In this document: piece by piece, positions 6,482-16,335 of the stretch
Layout of the letters: every line of letters starts with the position of its first letter
How positions within the stretch are numbered: position 1 is the stretch's first letter
Origin: Rhodanobacter sp. A1T4
Lineage (GTDB): Bacteria > Pseudomonadota > Gammaproteobacteria > Xanthomonadales > Rhodanobacteraceae
Reading direction: 5' to 3'
Assembly: GCF_014207185.1 (NCBI RefSeq)
Contig: NZ_JACHCP010000016.1
Location: 1 to 46,962 of the forward strand
DNA length: 46,962 bases
Translations under genes and position numbers: made by a program
Notes under the pieces: generated by a model
What the model saw: the letters and a program-made list of their open reading frames with translations, nothing else
Told to the model about the DNA's origin: nothing
Database searches by the model: none

Positions 6482-9400
6482 CTAACAGATGGCCGGAATG
6501 ACGACCAACGGCGACGTCCGCAAGATGCGGACATGGCCGAGGTCGCCGCCCAAGGGGTCTTCCAACTCGCCCAGATCCGGCAGGGTTTCCACCACGACCA
6601 GACTCAGCGGCGAGGTCGGCGGCAAGGCGAGCGATACCAGAATCGTCTCGATCAACGCGCGTTGCCAAGTCACCGCGGCCAGTCCGTTGGCGGTCACCGG
6701 GGCCAAGTCGCTGAGCTTGTCTTGCCGCCTGAGCCGGAGGCGATCGAGCAACACATTGCGCTGGGCTTGGCCGTCTGCCTGGGTTACCTGGGCGTAGAGC
6801 AAGGCCCACAGCTGGCTGCGCGGTGGGCTGGGCAACAGATTGCGACCGGTGAAAACAGGGGTTGCGAACGGTGCACTTACGGCCACGGTGGCCGGTTGGC
6901 TATTGACTACAGGCAACAGCACGGGCGCGGGATGCTGCACCCCGGCCACCCGCAGCGGTGGGCCGAAGCGGCCTTGGGCGGTTGACCAATTTTTGCTGTG
7001 CCCGGCGCGTAATTCGTAGACGAACATGCCGAACAGTTCCGGTGCATCGAGCGCCAGGCCAGTGGGAATCGGCAACATGTAATGCAGCGGCGAGCTGGAC
7101 GGGATCAACGGCTGCATGGCGCCCAGTCCCGCGTGGTCGTCCGATTGACCGGGGACGATCAGGCGGGTTAGCTCCGGGTCGATGGGCAGTGCGGGCTCAG
7201 GCGGTGGCTCGACCCCGCCGGGATCGATGAAAGGGGCGCCGGTTAGCAGCTGATCGGGCGCATAGGCGAGCACGCGGGCAAAGTAGATGTCGTCTGGGTC
7301 CGCCACCGGTTCGGTGAACTCCAGCCACAGTGCGCGCTGACGTGGTGCGGTGGCGGAATAGTCCGGTTGGGCGTCGTAGGGCGACAGGGCGAGGCCGGCC
7401 GAAGCCAGTTGCGGCGTCTGGGTTGGCGGCGCAGCAATCGGCAGGGTCAACGGCAGCGATAGCGGCGCATCGAGCAAGGCCGGTGTCACCGCGAACACCG
7501 GCTCGATCTGGTAAGTCAGGTTTAGTTCTGCGGGGAAACTGCCTGCTGCCGGCTTGTAGTCGACCGCATCGAAGAACACCAGCGAAGCGTTGCTGCGATC
7601 CGGATTGGCCAGCGCGCTTATACCAACGGCGTCGGTCATATTGATGCTGCCGACCACCGTATTTGAGCTATCACGTATATCGAAGCGGATCGGGTTAAGC
7701 ACGCCCCAGGTCCAGTCGCGTGCCAATTGCACGGTGATCACGATCAGCCAGTGCTGGGTCAGTTCACTCTTGGCACCGAAGGTAAGCGCGCCGTGTTCAG
7801 GCGAGAGCGAATGACGCAAGGCGGACGAGCAGCCAAATACCACGCGCTGGCCGGGCTGGCCCGAATAGGTAAGGCCGGTGAAGTTAAGGCCCAGCGCTTG
7901 GGCCAGGCGCTGGCTCAGGTCATAAGCAGTGGTTCCGCCTTGACCGGCGACGGCTAGCGCAGCGGTCACATTGCTGGTCTGCACCGGGTCGGGCTGCAAC
8001 AAGATGCCGCGAATGAGATTGGCCTCGATGTCGGGGGCGAACAGGCTCCGTTCGTCGGTTGGGTTGGCGCCAGTCAGAATTTCCACCGCCTGGCCGAACA
8101 TGGCGTCCGTCGAGCCCCAGTAAAGCAACTGCGGGTCCGCCGTCGCGGCTGCACGCAGTACCAAGCGGATGTTGCGAAAACGCGGCAGCAGCAGCGGCCC
8201 GGTATCTGGCTGCGGTGGCAGCGAGGTGATGTCCGGGATGTCCTGGAAAGCGATGTCCAACTCCAGCGACGCGGTGGGGTCGGTTGGGAACGCGCGGGTG
8301 GTGGTGTAGAGCAGCGCAAAGGGCGATGGGTCTTGGTCGGAAACCAGTTGGGCCGCATCGCCGGCCAGCTGCATCACTTGGACTTCGATCGACAGCAACG
8401 CAGCATCCGGATCGGGCAGGCCTGCTTCACGGCCTTGCGCTTGCGCGTTTGGCAAATCCGCCACCAGGGCCGCGGCCACGTTAGCCACGCCGGCATAGGC
8501 CACCGCCGGATAGTTCAATAGTGGACGTCCAATTTGATAGCTGGTCTGCGGGTTCGACGGCGTAGTGGTCAGGTCGAGATCGGGCGTGAGCACGTTTTTG
8601 AACGGCACATAGCGGCGAAACGGCAAGGTGGCGATGGGCGCCGGGCCGGGGTTGATCGCCTCGTCGGTAACGGCAGGGCCGCCGCGCGAAAGGTCGGTCA
8701 GGCGTACGCGCACGTCGTAACTGCGGCCATACAGCAACGGCACGGCGTCGGCAGCGACGGCGGTATATTGCTGCGGGACCGCTGGCGTGCCGTGCAGTTG
8801 TGCGGCGAGCGGATCGGGCAACACGATGGAGCCGCCGCGCCAGTGGCTGAAGTATGGCGGCAACCACCAGTCTTGCGGTTGGCTTGGATCAAGCCGCACC
8901 GGCATCGATTCCACGCTCAGCTCGCCCTGGAATGTGCCAAGTTCGGTGGACCCCAGCGCCAGGCTTGCGGTCACTTGGCACATGGAATTCCAGGCCGTGT
9001 TGCCATGGGCGCGCACATCGATCCGGTAGCCGGCGACCGCGAACGGCGCATCGACTGCGGTGGAATCCATCTGCTGGTTGTACCAAATGGTGATCTGCTC
9101 GTCGTCCCAGCCCAGTTGCATGCCGAAATCACCTGAAGGTGGCAGGCCGTTGGATGACGAGTCGTACATGGCGGCACGATCGGGCTGGGCACCGTGCACG
9201 ATCTTTACGAAGCCATCGTCGTAGTCTTCGGCCTCGGTGAAGGCGCCGTCATACGAGCCGGTCGGCGGCATCGAAGAAACCGGGAACAGCACCGCCGCAA
9301 ATAGCGGTCTAGGTGTCGATGTCAACGGCGGTATGCGCGCGGCGTAAAGCTGCAACAGGCTGGGATTAACCGCCAGCTGAGGCTGGAAGTCGCTGCTTGG

Positions 9401-10039
9401 GGCCAGGCCTACATAAAGCCAGCCACCGTTGGCGAACGTGGTGGGGTCGGGCAGAACCACCGTGGTTTCGTAGAGCAGGCCCAGCGCCTTGGCCAGCAAC
9501 GGCTGGCGCATCGTAAAACCAATCACCCGGCCCCAACTGACGGTGCTGGGCGGAGGCGGCTGCGGAGTGTTAATCGGCAAGGTTTTGAGCAGGCAGCTGT
9601 AGCTGTCGTTGGTCAGCGCGAACGGGGTGCGTGGGCGGTCGAAATCAAATGCGTTGCGATAACTCTCAGGCAGAAACTTTTGCACGCTGTAGCCCACCCG
9701 CCGGGGCGGCTTGCCCGGTGGATCGGGTGCGATATTGAACTGCGCGGCCAACTGCTGGAACAGGCCGCGCGCACCGGTCGGTGGCGTGATGGTCAGCGGA
9801 ATTTGCGCGGTTACCGCCGCAGGCGCGGGCAGGGCGTCCAGTGAGGGAATCAGCGCAGCGACGAAACTGAGGTTGGCGTCGGCAAAAGCTGGAGAGTCGG
9901 GTGCGGGTGCGACGCCGGTCAGCAAGGCGGACGTTGGATCACCCTGCGGCATTACCAGGATGCGCAGCGTGATCTGCGTGCCATCCCAGCTTTGAGGAAA
10001 GGCTTGCAGGCTGAGACGGTAGTTGGGGTTGGTCGTCAT
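6482..10039 (-). CDS. Giant 1185-aa protein of unknown family
   Basis: The frame is open further upstream, but ATG 10039 is the likely start: it lies 8 bases after the stop of the preceding gene, and the upstream extension is Arg/His-rich shadow sequence. The protein has no signal peptide, TM helix or known motif. It is rich in Pro, Ala, Leu and beta-forming segments, with loops such as FDFDRPRTPFALTNDSYSCLL and YDGAFTEAEDYDDGFVKIVHGAQPDR. The overall pattern is that of a large multi-domain beta protein, perhaps structural or surface-layer-like. Together with the 1581-aa neighbour it forms a tightly coupled pair. I cannot name a family or function. Confidence 0.75.
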   Translation of the reverse strand: MTTNPNYRLSLQAFPQSWDGTQITLRILVMPQGDPTSALLTGVAPAPDSPAFADANLSFVAALIPSLDALPAPAAVTAQIPLTITPPTGARGLFQQLAAQFNIAPDPPGKPPRRVGYSVQKFLPESYRNAFDFDRPRTPFALTNDSYSCLLKTLPINTPQPPPPSTVSWGRVIGFTMRQPLLAKALGLLYETTVVLPDPTTFANGGWLYVGLAPSSDFQPQLAVNPSLLQLYAARIPPLTSTPRPLFAAVLFPVSSMPPTGSYDGAFTEAEDYDDGFVKIVHGAQPDRAAMYDSSSNGLPPSGDFGMQLGWDDEQITIWYNQQMDSTAVDAPFAVAGYRIDVRAHGNTAWNSMCQVTASLALGSTELGTFQGELSVESMPVRLDPSQPQDWWLPPYFSHWRGGSIVLPDPLAAQLHGTPAVPQQYTAVAADAVPLLYGRSYDVRVRLTDLSRGGPAVTDEAINPGPAPIATLPFRRYVPFKNVLTPDLDLTTTPSNPQTSYQIGRPLLNYPAVAYAGVANVAAALVADLPNAQAQGREAGLPDPDAALLSIEVQVMQLAGDAAQLVSDQDPSPFALLYTTTRAFPTDPTASLELDIAFQDIPDITSLPPQPDTGPLLLPRFRNIRLVLRAAATADPQLLYWGSTDAMFGQAVEILTGANPTDERSLFAPDIEANLIRGILLQPDPVQTSNVTAALAVAGQGGTTAYDLSQRLAQALGLNFTGLTYSGQPGQRVVFGCSSALRHSLSPEHGALTFGAKSELTQHWLIVITVQLARDWTWGVLNPIRFDIRDSSNTVVGSINMTDAVGISALANPDRSNASLVFFDAVDYKPAAGSFPAELNLTYQIEPVFAVTPALLDAPLSLPLTLPIAAPPTQTPQLASAGLALSPYDAQPDYSATAPRQRALWLEFTEPVADPDDIYFARVLAYAPDQLLTGAPFIDPGGVEPPPEPALPIDPELTRLIVPGQSDDHAGLGAMQPLIPSSSPLHYMLPIPTGLALDAPELFGMFVYELRAGHSKNWSTAQGRFGPPLRVAGVQHPAPVLLPVVNSQPATVAVSAPFATPVFTGRNLLPSPPRSQLWALLYAQVTQADGQAQRNVLLDRLRLRRQDKLSDLAPVTANGLAAVTWQRALIETILVSLALPPTSPLSLVVVETLPDLGELEDPLGGDLGHVRILRTSPLVVIPAIC

Positions 10040-10047
10040 GGCCGATC

Positions 10048-13000
10048 TCAGATGGACTGGGTGTATTGGAAGGTGAGGTCGAACGCGATATCGAGGAACC
10101 AGCAGATCGTGATATCGACGGATACATCGAAAGTCGCTTGCACCGATTTGGGGTTGGTGACCGCCACCAAGCCAGTGGCCGTCGCGGAGAATGTGAGCGC
10201 CAGCAGCCCGTTGAGAATCGAGCCGGTTACCGAAATGGTCAGCCCGCAGCCGATCGCCACGCTGGTCGACGCGCCCATGCCGATCACCAGCATGAAGGAG
10301 AACGACACCGAGCCTTCCACCTTCAGCACGTTGGGCACGATGTTGCCGCCGATGGAGGCGATCACCCCGATCTGGAAGCTCAACGTTTCGCTCTGCGGTG
10401 CGGTGCCCGCCGGGAAATACACCTGGATGCCGAAGCCGAGCAGCCCGCCGGCGAAGATCGGCGGGAACACCGCCCATTGCATGTTGCCGTTGATGGTGAA
10501 CGAGAACATCCAGCGCGAAGTAGATGAAAACAGGTTGCCCGCCGAGCTGGCGGTGTTGCCAAAGCCGACCTTCAAGCCGACTGACATTTTCCAGGTCGGC
10601 GTCTGCATCAGCGGCGTTAGCGCGGGGATCAGCGGCGACGGCAGGCTGAAGCCCAGGTTCGCATTCATCTTGTAGATGGTGGAACTGGTCGAACCGCCGT
10701 TGGCGAACGACATCGCCAGAGGATTGGGCAGGCCGAGCATGGTCAGGAATTCGATCAGCAACTCAAGCGGCTCCAACACCGAACCGAGTACCAGCTGGCC
10801 ATTCTGTAGCGCGACGCCGTTGGTGCTGGAGGCTTTGAAATCCCCGACGCTGCGAATCAGGCCGTCGAAGGCACCCATGTCCAGCCGCACGTTGACGCCG
10901 GTAAGGCCCACCGACCACTCGCTGGAGTCGATGGCGACGGAAATCGCCGCTGGCGTGCCGTGCTGATCGGCATATTCCAGCGCGACGGTGCCGACGCTGG
11001 CGGTAGATAACGTGCGATCGGCGCGGCTCGGCGCAAAGGGTGTCGGCACATTGGCGAGAGTGAACGCGCCAGCGCCGTCGATCTGTAGGGCATAACTGTT
11101 GTTCGGAAAGGTGAGGCAACTGTCCTGACGCGGACAGATCGACGTGGCGCCCATCAGGGCGAAGCCATCAGCCAGCAACGGTATTTGATCGCTGCTGAAC
11201 GCGCTGGTGCCGTGGGCGATTACCGGGCGGGGAAATAGCATGCGAGTGGAATCGGTCGCATGCATCAAGCAGTAATCCATCGACGGCGAGGTCGGTGTCC
11301 ATAAATCGACCGGCTCGGCCAGCCGCAACGGTTCGGTGGTCGGCGAACCGCCGGCAGCACCTTGCTGGATCAGCGGCACGCCCAGGTCCGGATCAATTGG
11401 CGTGGGCTCGGAGACACTATCCGTGCGCGCCAACACACTCCAACTACCCGGTTGTGGCAGTACCACCGAGCCGCGCGCGGTGGCGGCGAATTCGTGGGTT
11501 TCGGCGGCGCCGGCGTGTGGCGCGTTGTCTACTTCCACGCGCGAAACGCGCATGGTCTGCGCGGTTCCTGCCAGGGCAATCACGCAGTCCACCGGCCCGC
11601 CCAAGGGGCCGCGCGCCGAGATCAGTTTGGCCAGCTGCGCGGGCGTGATCGGCGTATGCGCCGGTGCGGTCTGGATATAGCCGAACTGGCCGGTGCTGGG
11701 CACACGCCCGCCCGAGCCGCCACTGACCAAGCCCGTCATGGCGATATCGGCATCGAAATAGACACCGACCAGTTCCACCCCGCCGCCCGGCGAGTAGGTT
11801 TGCGAGGTGTCGCGAATTTCGCGGATGTTGTACGCACCGGTCACCACGCCTGGATGGGTTGTGCCGGGCCCACCGAACAAGCCCGGCGTTGCCGCCACCC
11901 AGCCGCTGTCGCTGCGGGAAATTTCGGCGTCGTCCTGGCGGTCGATGGTGATCGTACGCACCACGATCGCCCACCACGGCAGCAAGATGCTTTTGACCTG
12001 TACCACTTCGTGGTTGGTGCGCCCGACCATGATGTTGAACCGTGCTTGCACCACCGCTGGTGGCACCGCGTTCGGATCGGTCCAGGCGCTGAAGCTCGAT
12101 GCGCCGTAACCGGAAAAGTCGATTCGCGTCACCGGCACGGCGGGGTCTACGCCGTCTGGTGCGAACTGGGAATTGAAAATCTCATCAACATCCGGCCCAA
12201 GCACGCTCAACTGCAGGCCGCCCGGCGCCGGTGGCGCGCGTGGATCGAGTAGCGGGTTGCCATCTTGATCGACCAGGTTGCGCAACTGCACGGCCGCGCC
12301 AGGTAGCGTGGGGCTGGCGAGCGTATTGAACACGTTGGACGGCGCGGTCAATGCGAGTTGGCGACCGCCAAGCATGTCGTTGGCGGCGAAGTTGGGACGC
12401 ACCGGCTTCAGCCCCGGGTGTGGCAACGGGTAATGGCCGGTCTGTTGGGCTTGCAGCGTCGCCAGGGCGGTCATGCCGAATGGCAGCGTGAATCGCGCTG
12501 CTCCGGTTTTTCCGTGGGCGTAGGACAGCAGCACTTCGTCCAGCAACGGCGCCGGGGCGACAGGCACCAAGGTGACGTTGTTGATGCCAATCAACGTCGG
12601 GCCGCCGTCGTTGAGGAACCCGGCCGGTGATGGGAACGGGTTCGGCTCGACATTGGGGTTCTGCACGGTAACCAGCGGTTCCCATTGCACGGCTGGCGTG
12701 GTGAACACGCGCATGGTGCTGGCGGGGGCCACCAGGTCGAGGCCGGCGATGGAGATCTGGGTGGCCTCCGCCGTTGCGACCGCGCCAGCTGCGGTGGCCA
12801 AGGTTGTCGGATCATTATCTCGATACGAACCGACCACCGAGACGGCGACGCCGAGCTGATCCACATTGCTGGATACGTCCAGCATGAACAGCTGCGGATC
12901 ACCGCCGCCTACCGCCGCGTTGAACTGCCGGTCCAGCGCGTTGAGCCATGCGGCATCCTGCTCGGCGGCATCCCCGCTGATGACAGGTGCAGGTGATGGC

Positions 13001-14793
13001 TCCAGCCCAGTGACGCGAAAGCTCGCCAGGCTGAGCGAGGCATCGCTGAAGCTCAGTACGGCGTGGGTGGTCGCCGTCCACAGCACTCTGGCCAACAGCA
13101 TCGATGAGGCCGCATCACCGGCGCGACCGAGCGGCAGGAAATTGGCGGCATAGGGGTCCGGCAAAATCGGGAACAGCGTTTCCAGGCCGAAGGCCAGCAG
13201 CAGGCCGCCTGCCGTGATTTCCGCCGACGTAGCGCCGAAGGTGCCGGCGACCAACAGCAGCCCCGGTGGCGTGGTCACCATCAAGGCGTTCTTCAGCGCC
13301 AGCGCGATGGGCGTTTGGAGCGAGTCTGGCGCGGGTTCACCGAGCAGAATCACGCCGTTTCTGCTGGCCGTGGCGTAGAGGATAAGCAGCCCCGGCATAT
13401 CCGGGCCTAGCCGACTTCCATCCGCCGCCACTGGCCGGTCGATATGCGCGGACAGTTCACCGCCGCACAGCACCATTTCGGTCTGCGTGACGCTGTCGTA
13501 GCTGTCGATGCTGGTGAAGTAGACGAGGGTGCTGTTGGGCAGGGCGAAGTCGATCGTGCTGCTGGCGGTGGAAGGCGAGGGTGCATTGGCCCAAAGCTTG
13601 AAGGTTCCGCACGCTCCACGTGGCCCCGTGGTGGCGCCAAGCACCGCCAGCACACCTGCGGCACCTTGCAGCGCAACGGCTGACAACGCGGTGGCCCCGT
13701 TCATGCCATCCCATTGCGCTTTGAGCCCGGTGCCAAGTAACAAGATAAGGAAGCCGCAGCCAGAAGCGGCGCCCAACTGTGCTGGTGTGGTGACAGCCAC
13801 GGGCAAAGCCCAGGCGGCTTCTGCGGTCGGGGCGCTTCCTGCAAGGCTGAACATTGTTGACAGGCTGCTACCCACGGTAAAGCTGGCAACGCTGGGAAGG
13901 TACGGAATCAGCAGCTGGCTCAGTCCCGCCTCATAGGTGCAAGACCCGGCTTGCCATTGCAGCGGCGTGGTCGTGCCATAAGCGGTGAAATTTGCGTCCC
14001 CCGCTGCGGTGACCTGTGCGCTCGTTTCGGTGAAGACGAACGTCACCTCATTGGGCAGCTCGGCAACCACCGCGCCGCCGTCTGCGCCAACACCCGTTCC
14101 GCCGGTCGGGCCGTTCGTGGCGGCAGGTTGGACGGTAAGCGTCAGCGTAACCGTTTGCCCCACAGACACCGCGCCCGTAGTCGCAGTGCCAGCAGCCGAA
14201 AGCGTAAGCGTGCCGCCGTCGATCGCGAGGCCGACAAAACTGCTCGCTGGCGCGGTAGGCACCAGTAGCTGCGCGTTGATCCACAGGCTGCCTGCCGCCA
14301 CCGTCAGTGAGGTTGGTGTGGGGCCGTTGGCCAGCGCGAGCGGCAGCGACATGACAGCCACTGAATTTCGCGAGACTAGCGTTTGCGCCACCGGCGGCAC
14401 GATATCGAACCAATGCAGCGCGCCCAGCAAATCGGCGAAGGGGCCAATGACGTGGGCCTTCATGCCGTTGGTAGCGGCCGGCGTGAAGGCCGGGTTGCCG
14501 ATCGGCGAAGCCGGCAGGCTGCGGCGCAACACCAGTGGCGAGGCGCCTACCAAAGGGTTGGCCTGGACCTGTGCCACGGCATCAGCGATCGCCGTAAGTT
14601 CGACAGGAGACGGAGCCGGCGTTGGCGCGGCGGGCAAGCCGGCAGCGGCCTGCGCACCATTGGCACCGTGTTGAGCAATGGCGTGGGCCAACGCTTCACG
14701 AACGGTTTGCAGGTCAAAGGCAGTGGTTTGGCCGGTGGGTGAAAGTCCGGAGGTCAGCCAGGCGATCTGGGCCAAGGTGGATGATGTATTCAT
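10048..14793 (-). CDS. Giant 1581-aa beta-rich protein, unknown family
   Basis: Encodes 1581 aa from ATG 14793. No signal peptide or catalytic motif is visible. The first 130 residues are Ala/Pro-rich and helical; the middle is built of many short beta segments separated by Pro/Gly/Asp loops; the last 200 residues are strongly strand-forming, with aliphatic-aromatic alternation (WKMSVGLKVGFG, FSFTINGNMQWAVF, VSVDITICWFLDIAF) and end FDLTFQYTQSI. That C-terminal pattern recalls a beta barrel or beta-helix cap, but no outer-membrane signal is present. It is 8 bases from the 1185-aa gene and surely cotranscribed. Function unknown; a structural role is my inference. Confidence 0.75.
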   Translation of the reverse strand: MNTSSTLAQIAWLTSGLSPTGQTTAFDLQTVREALAHAIAQHGANGAQAAAGLPAAPTPAPSPVELTAIADAVAQVQANPLVGASPLVLRRSLPASPIGNPAFTPAATNGMKAHVIGPFADLLGALHWFDIVPPVAQTLVSRNSVAVMSLPLALANGPTPTSLTVAAGSLWINAQLLVPTAPASSFVGLAIDGGTLTLSAAGTATTGAVSVGQTVTLTLTVQPAATNGPTGGTGVGADGGAVVAELPNEVTFVFTETSAQVTAAGDANFTAYGTTTPLQWQAGSCTYEAGLSQLLIPYLPSVASFTVGSSLSTMFSLAGSAPTAEAAWALPVAVTTPAQLGAASGCGFLILLLGTGLKAQWDGMNGATALSAVALQGAAGVLAVLGATTGPRGACGTFKLWANAPSPSTASSTIDFALPNSTLVYFTSIDSYDSVTQTEMVLCGGELSAHIDRPVAADGSRLGPDMPGLLILYATASRNGVILLGEPAPDSLQTPIALALKNALMVTTPPGLLLVAGTFGATSAEITAGGLLLAFGLETLFPILPDPYAANFLPLGRAGDAASSMLLARVLWTATTHAVLSFSDASLSLASFRVTGLEPSPAPVISGDAAEQDAAWLNALDRQFNAAVGGGDPQLFMLDVSSNVDQLGVAVSVVGSYRDNDPTTLATAAGAVATAEATQISIAGLDLVAPASTMRVFTTPAVQWEPLVTVQNPNVEPNPFPSPAGFLNDGGPTLIGINNVTLVPVAPAPLLDEVLLSYAHGKTGAARFTLPFGMTALATLQAQQTGHYPLPHPGLKPVRPNFAANDMLGGRQLALTAPSNVFNTLASPTLPGAAVQLRNLVDQDGNPLLDPRAPPAPGGLQLSVLGPDVDEIFNSQFAPDGVDPAVPVTRIDFSGYGASSFSAWTDPNAVPPAVVQARFNIMVGRTNHEVVQVKSILLPWWAIVVRTITIDRQDDAEISRSDSGWVAATPGLFGGPGTTHPGVVTGAYNIREIRDTSQTYSPGGGVELVGVYFDADIAMTGLVSGGSGGRVPSTGQFGYIQTAPAHTPITPAQLAKLISARGPLGGPVDCVIALAGTAQTMRVSRVEVDNAPHAGAAETHEFAATARGSVVLPQPGSWSVLARTDSVSEPTPIDPDLGVPLIQQGAAGGSPTTEPLRLAEPVDLWTPTSPSMDYCLMHATDSTRMLFPRPVIAHGTSAFSSDQIPLLADGFALMGATSICPRQDSCLTFPNNSYALQIDGAGAFTLANVPTPFAPSRADRTLSTASVGTVALEYADQHGTPAAISVAIDSSEWSVGLTGVNVRLDMGAFDGLIRSVGDFKASSTNGVALQNGQLVLGSVLEPLELLIEFLTMLGLPNPLAMSFANGGSTSSTIYKMNANLGFSLPSPLIPALTPLMQTPTWKMSVGLKVGFGNTASSAGNLFSSTSRWMFSFTINGNMQWAVFPPIFAGGLLGFGIQVYFPAGTAPQSETLSFQIGVIASIGGNIVPNVLKVEGSVSFSFMLVIGMGASTSVAIGCGLTISVTGSILNGLLALTFSATATGLVAVTNPKSVQATFDVSVDITICWFLDIAFDLTFQYTQSI

Positions 14794-14803
14794 GGCGTGC
14801 GCC

Positions 14804-14866
14804 TCACCGCGCCCGAACCGGCGCTAGCCGGTCTGCGTCGTCTGTGCTGGACATGGGGGCGGTCAT
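14804..14866 (-). CDS. Possible 20-codon leader peptide
   Basis: In the 84-base gap ahead of the 1581-aa gene lies a short frame, MTAPMSSTDDADRLAPVRAR, with GGAG about 6 bases ahead of its ATG. It ends 10 bases before the next start, the arrangement used for translational coupling. Could be chance. Confidence 0.25.
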   Translation of the reverse strand: MTAPMSSTDDADRLAPVRAR

Positions 14867-14877
14867 CGCACGGCTCC

Positions 14878-16314
14878 TCATAAGAAGATCACCAGAATCA
14901 GAAGGTCGGCAGCCTCAAACTCCACGCCCACTTCCGCGGCCACCACGCCGCCTTCCACCAGCTCGGTTCCGGTAACAACCGCCTCGGTGCCTTCCACTAC
15001 CTCTGCCGTGTCGACCGCGGCAGTGGCGTCTCCAGCCAGCGACGTACCATCGGCGGCATAACCGTTCTCGGCGAGGAAGTCGGTACCAGCTTGGCTGTTT
15101 GCCCCAATCGGGTTGGTTTCCAGCTGCGAGGCGACCCCATCATTTTGGATAAACGAACCTTCACCGAATTCGGCGTCCATCTCCGCATTCACATCGGCAT
15201 TGGGGTTGGCGTAATCGCCGGGATCGTTGCTGTAATCGCTAAGGTGATCGTTCTCAAAATGCGAAGCCGGATCGTTGAGATAGGAGTTTTCCGGGTTGAT
15301 CGGGTCGTTCTGAATCGACGGCACATCGGAAGAATCAACCGGGCTGATCGCGCCGGGCTCGCCGGTGAACTTGGCATAGCTCTGGCCTGATTCCCATGCA
15401 TCAGAAATCTCCGTCGCGGTATCCGGCGTGATGTTGTCCATCGTGGCCGTGGCTCTTGGCGAATACGTGCCGGACTGAACCGATTCGCTGAAGTCCTCAA
15501 ACGCGTTGACCTTGGCGTCGTATCGCGCCGATGCAATGGCCTCGTCGGACGCCTCGAAATCGTAAGTGGATACGTCGGATTTCAAATACTCGTTCCACTC
15601 CGCCAGTTCTTCCGGCGACATGGTGGAAGGGTCGACGGCGCCGCCCATGGCCGCGCCCGCACCCAGGCCAGTGGCGTCCGAACCGCCGCTGGAAGCTGTA
15701 TCCACGGCACTGCTCTCGAACGGAGTGCCGCTGGGTTCGCCGGTAAAGCTGGCGTTTGGTTCGGTTGGTGTGCTGTCCGGCGGCGCAACGCTCACCTGTC
15801 CGGTGTAGGGGTTCGCACTTTGCCCGCCGGTATAGGGATCAACCGCGGCCGCTCCGGTATAAGGGTCGACGGTGCTGACATCGGCGCTGCTTGAGGTGGG
15901 GCCAGCCGCCGATGCCTCGGGATCAAGCTGCTCACACACCAGCTGATCCGAGGTGGGATCGCTGACGGGCGGCTCACTGTTGGAGGGGTCGACCTGCGAG
16001 GTATTTGACGCGGGTGGCGCTACCGAAACCGGCGCCGTATCCGTAGCAACCGATGTCGCCGGTGGCGGTGCGGCAGACACCGGTGCAGGCGCGACGCTGA
16101 CATTGGGCGTGCCTGGGCTGACCTGCGGTGGCGAGGTGCTTACCGGAGGGCCGGTGCTAACCGGCGGCGTCGGTGGTGGTGGCGTCGGCGCTGGCGGTGG
16201 TGTTGGAGCAGGTGGTGGTGTCGGGGCAGGCGGCGGCGTCGGTGCGGGCGGCGGAGTTGGGGCCGGCGGCGCAGGCGTAGGAGACGGCGGTGGTACCGGA
16301 GGCGGGGCGCCCAT
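14878..16314 (-). CDS. Pro-rich/acidic low-complexity protein, 478 aa
   Basis: Three parts are visible. Residues 4-60 are a Pro-rich repeat (units of APTPPP, at least five in a row). Residues about 100-400 are acidic and low-complexity, with a triple DPYTG/NPYTG repeat (at about 150, 159 and 168) and several Tyr next to Asp/Glu (STYDFEASDE near 251, SDYSNDPGDY near 361). Residues 430-478 turn hydrophobic and end EAADLLILVIFL, a possible membrane or protein anchor. There is no N-terminal signal peptide. It reads like a disordered spacer or display protein. The acidic-flanked Tyr residues are plausible sulfation targets for the operon's sulfotransferase; this is inference. GGGAG precedes the ATG by about 13 bases. 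Confidence 0.7.
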   Translation of the reverse strand: MGAPPPVPPPSPTPAPPAPTPPPAPTPPPAPTPPPAPTPPPAPTPPPPTPPVSTGPPVSTSPPQVSPGTPNVSVAPAPVSAAPPPATSVATDTAPVSVAPPASNTSQVDPSNSEPPVSDPTSDQLVCEQLDPEASAAGPTSSSADVSTVDPYTGAAAVDPYTGGQSANPYTGQVSVAPPDSTPTEPNASFTGEPSGTPFESSAVDTASSGGSDATGLGAGAAMGGAVDPSTMSPEELAEWNEYLKSDVSTYDFEASDEAIASARYDAKVNAFEDFSESVQSGTYSPRATATMDNITPDTATEISDAWESGQSYAKFTGEPGAISPVDSSDVPSIQNDPINPENSYLNDPASHFENDHLSDYSNDPGDYANPNADVNAEMDAEFGEGSFIQNDGVASQLETNPIGANSQAGTDFLAENGYAADGTSLAGDATAAVDTAEVVEGTEAVVTGTELVEGGVVAAEVGVEFEAADLLILVIFL

Positions 16315-16335
16315 AACAGGTTTTCGCTCCCGGCC

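Noticed and set aside
10040..10477. N-terminal extension of the 1185-aa protein
   Set aside because: It overlaps the end of the 1581-aa gene and is Arg/His-rich shadow sequence; ATG 10039 fits the gene spacing far better.
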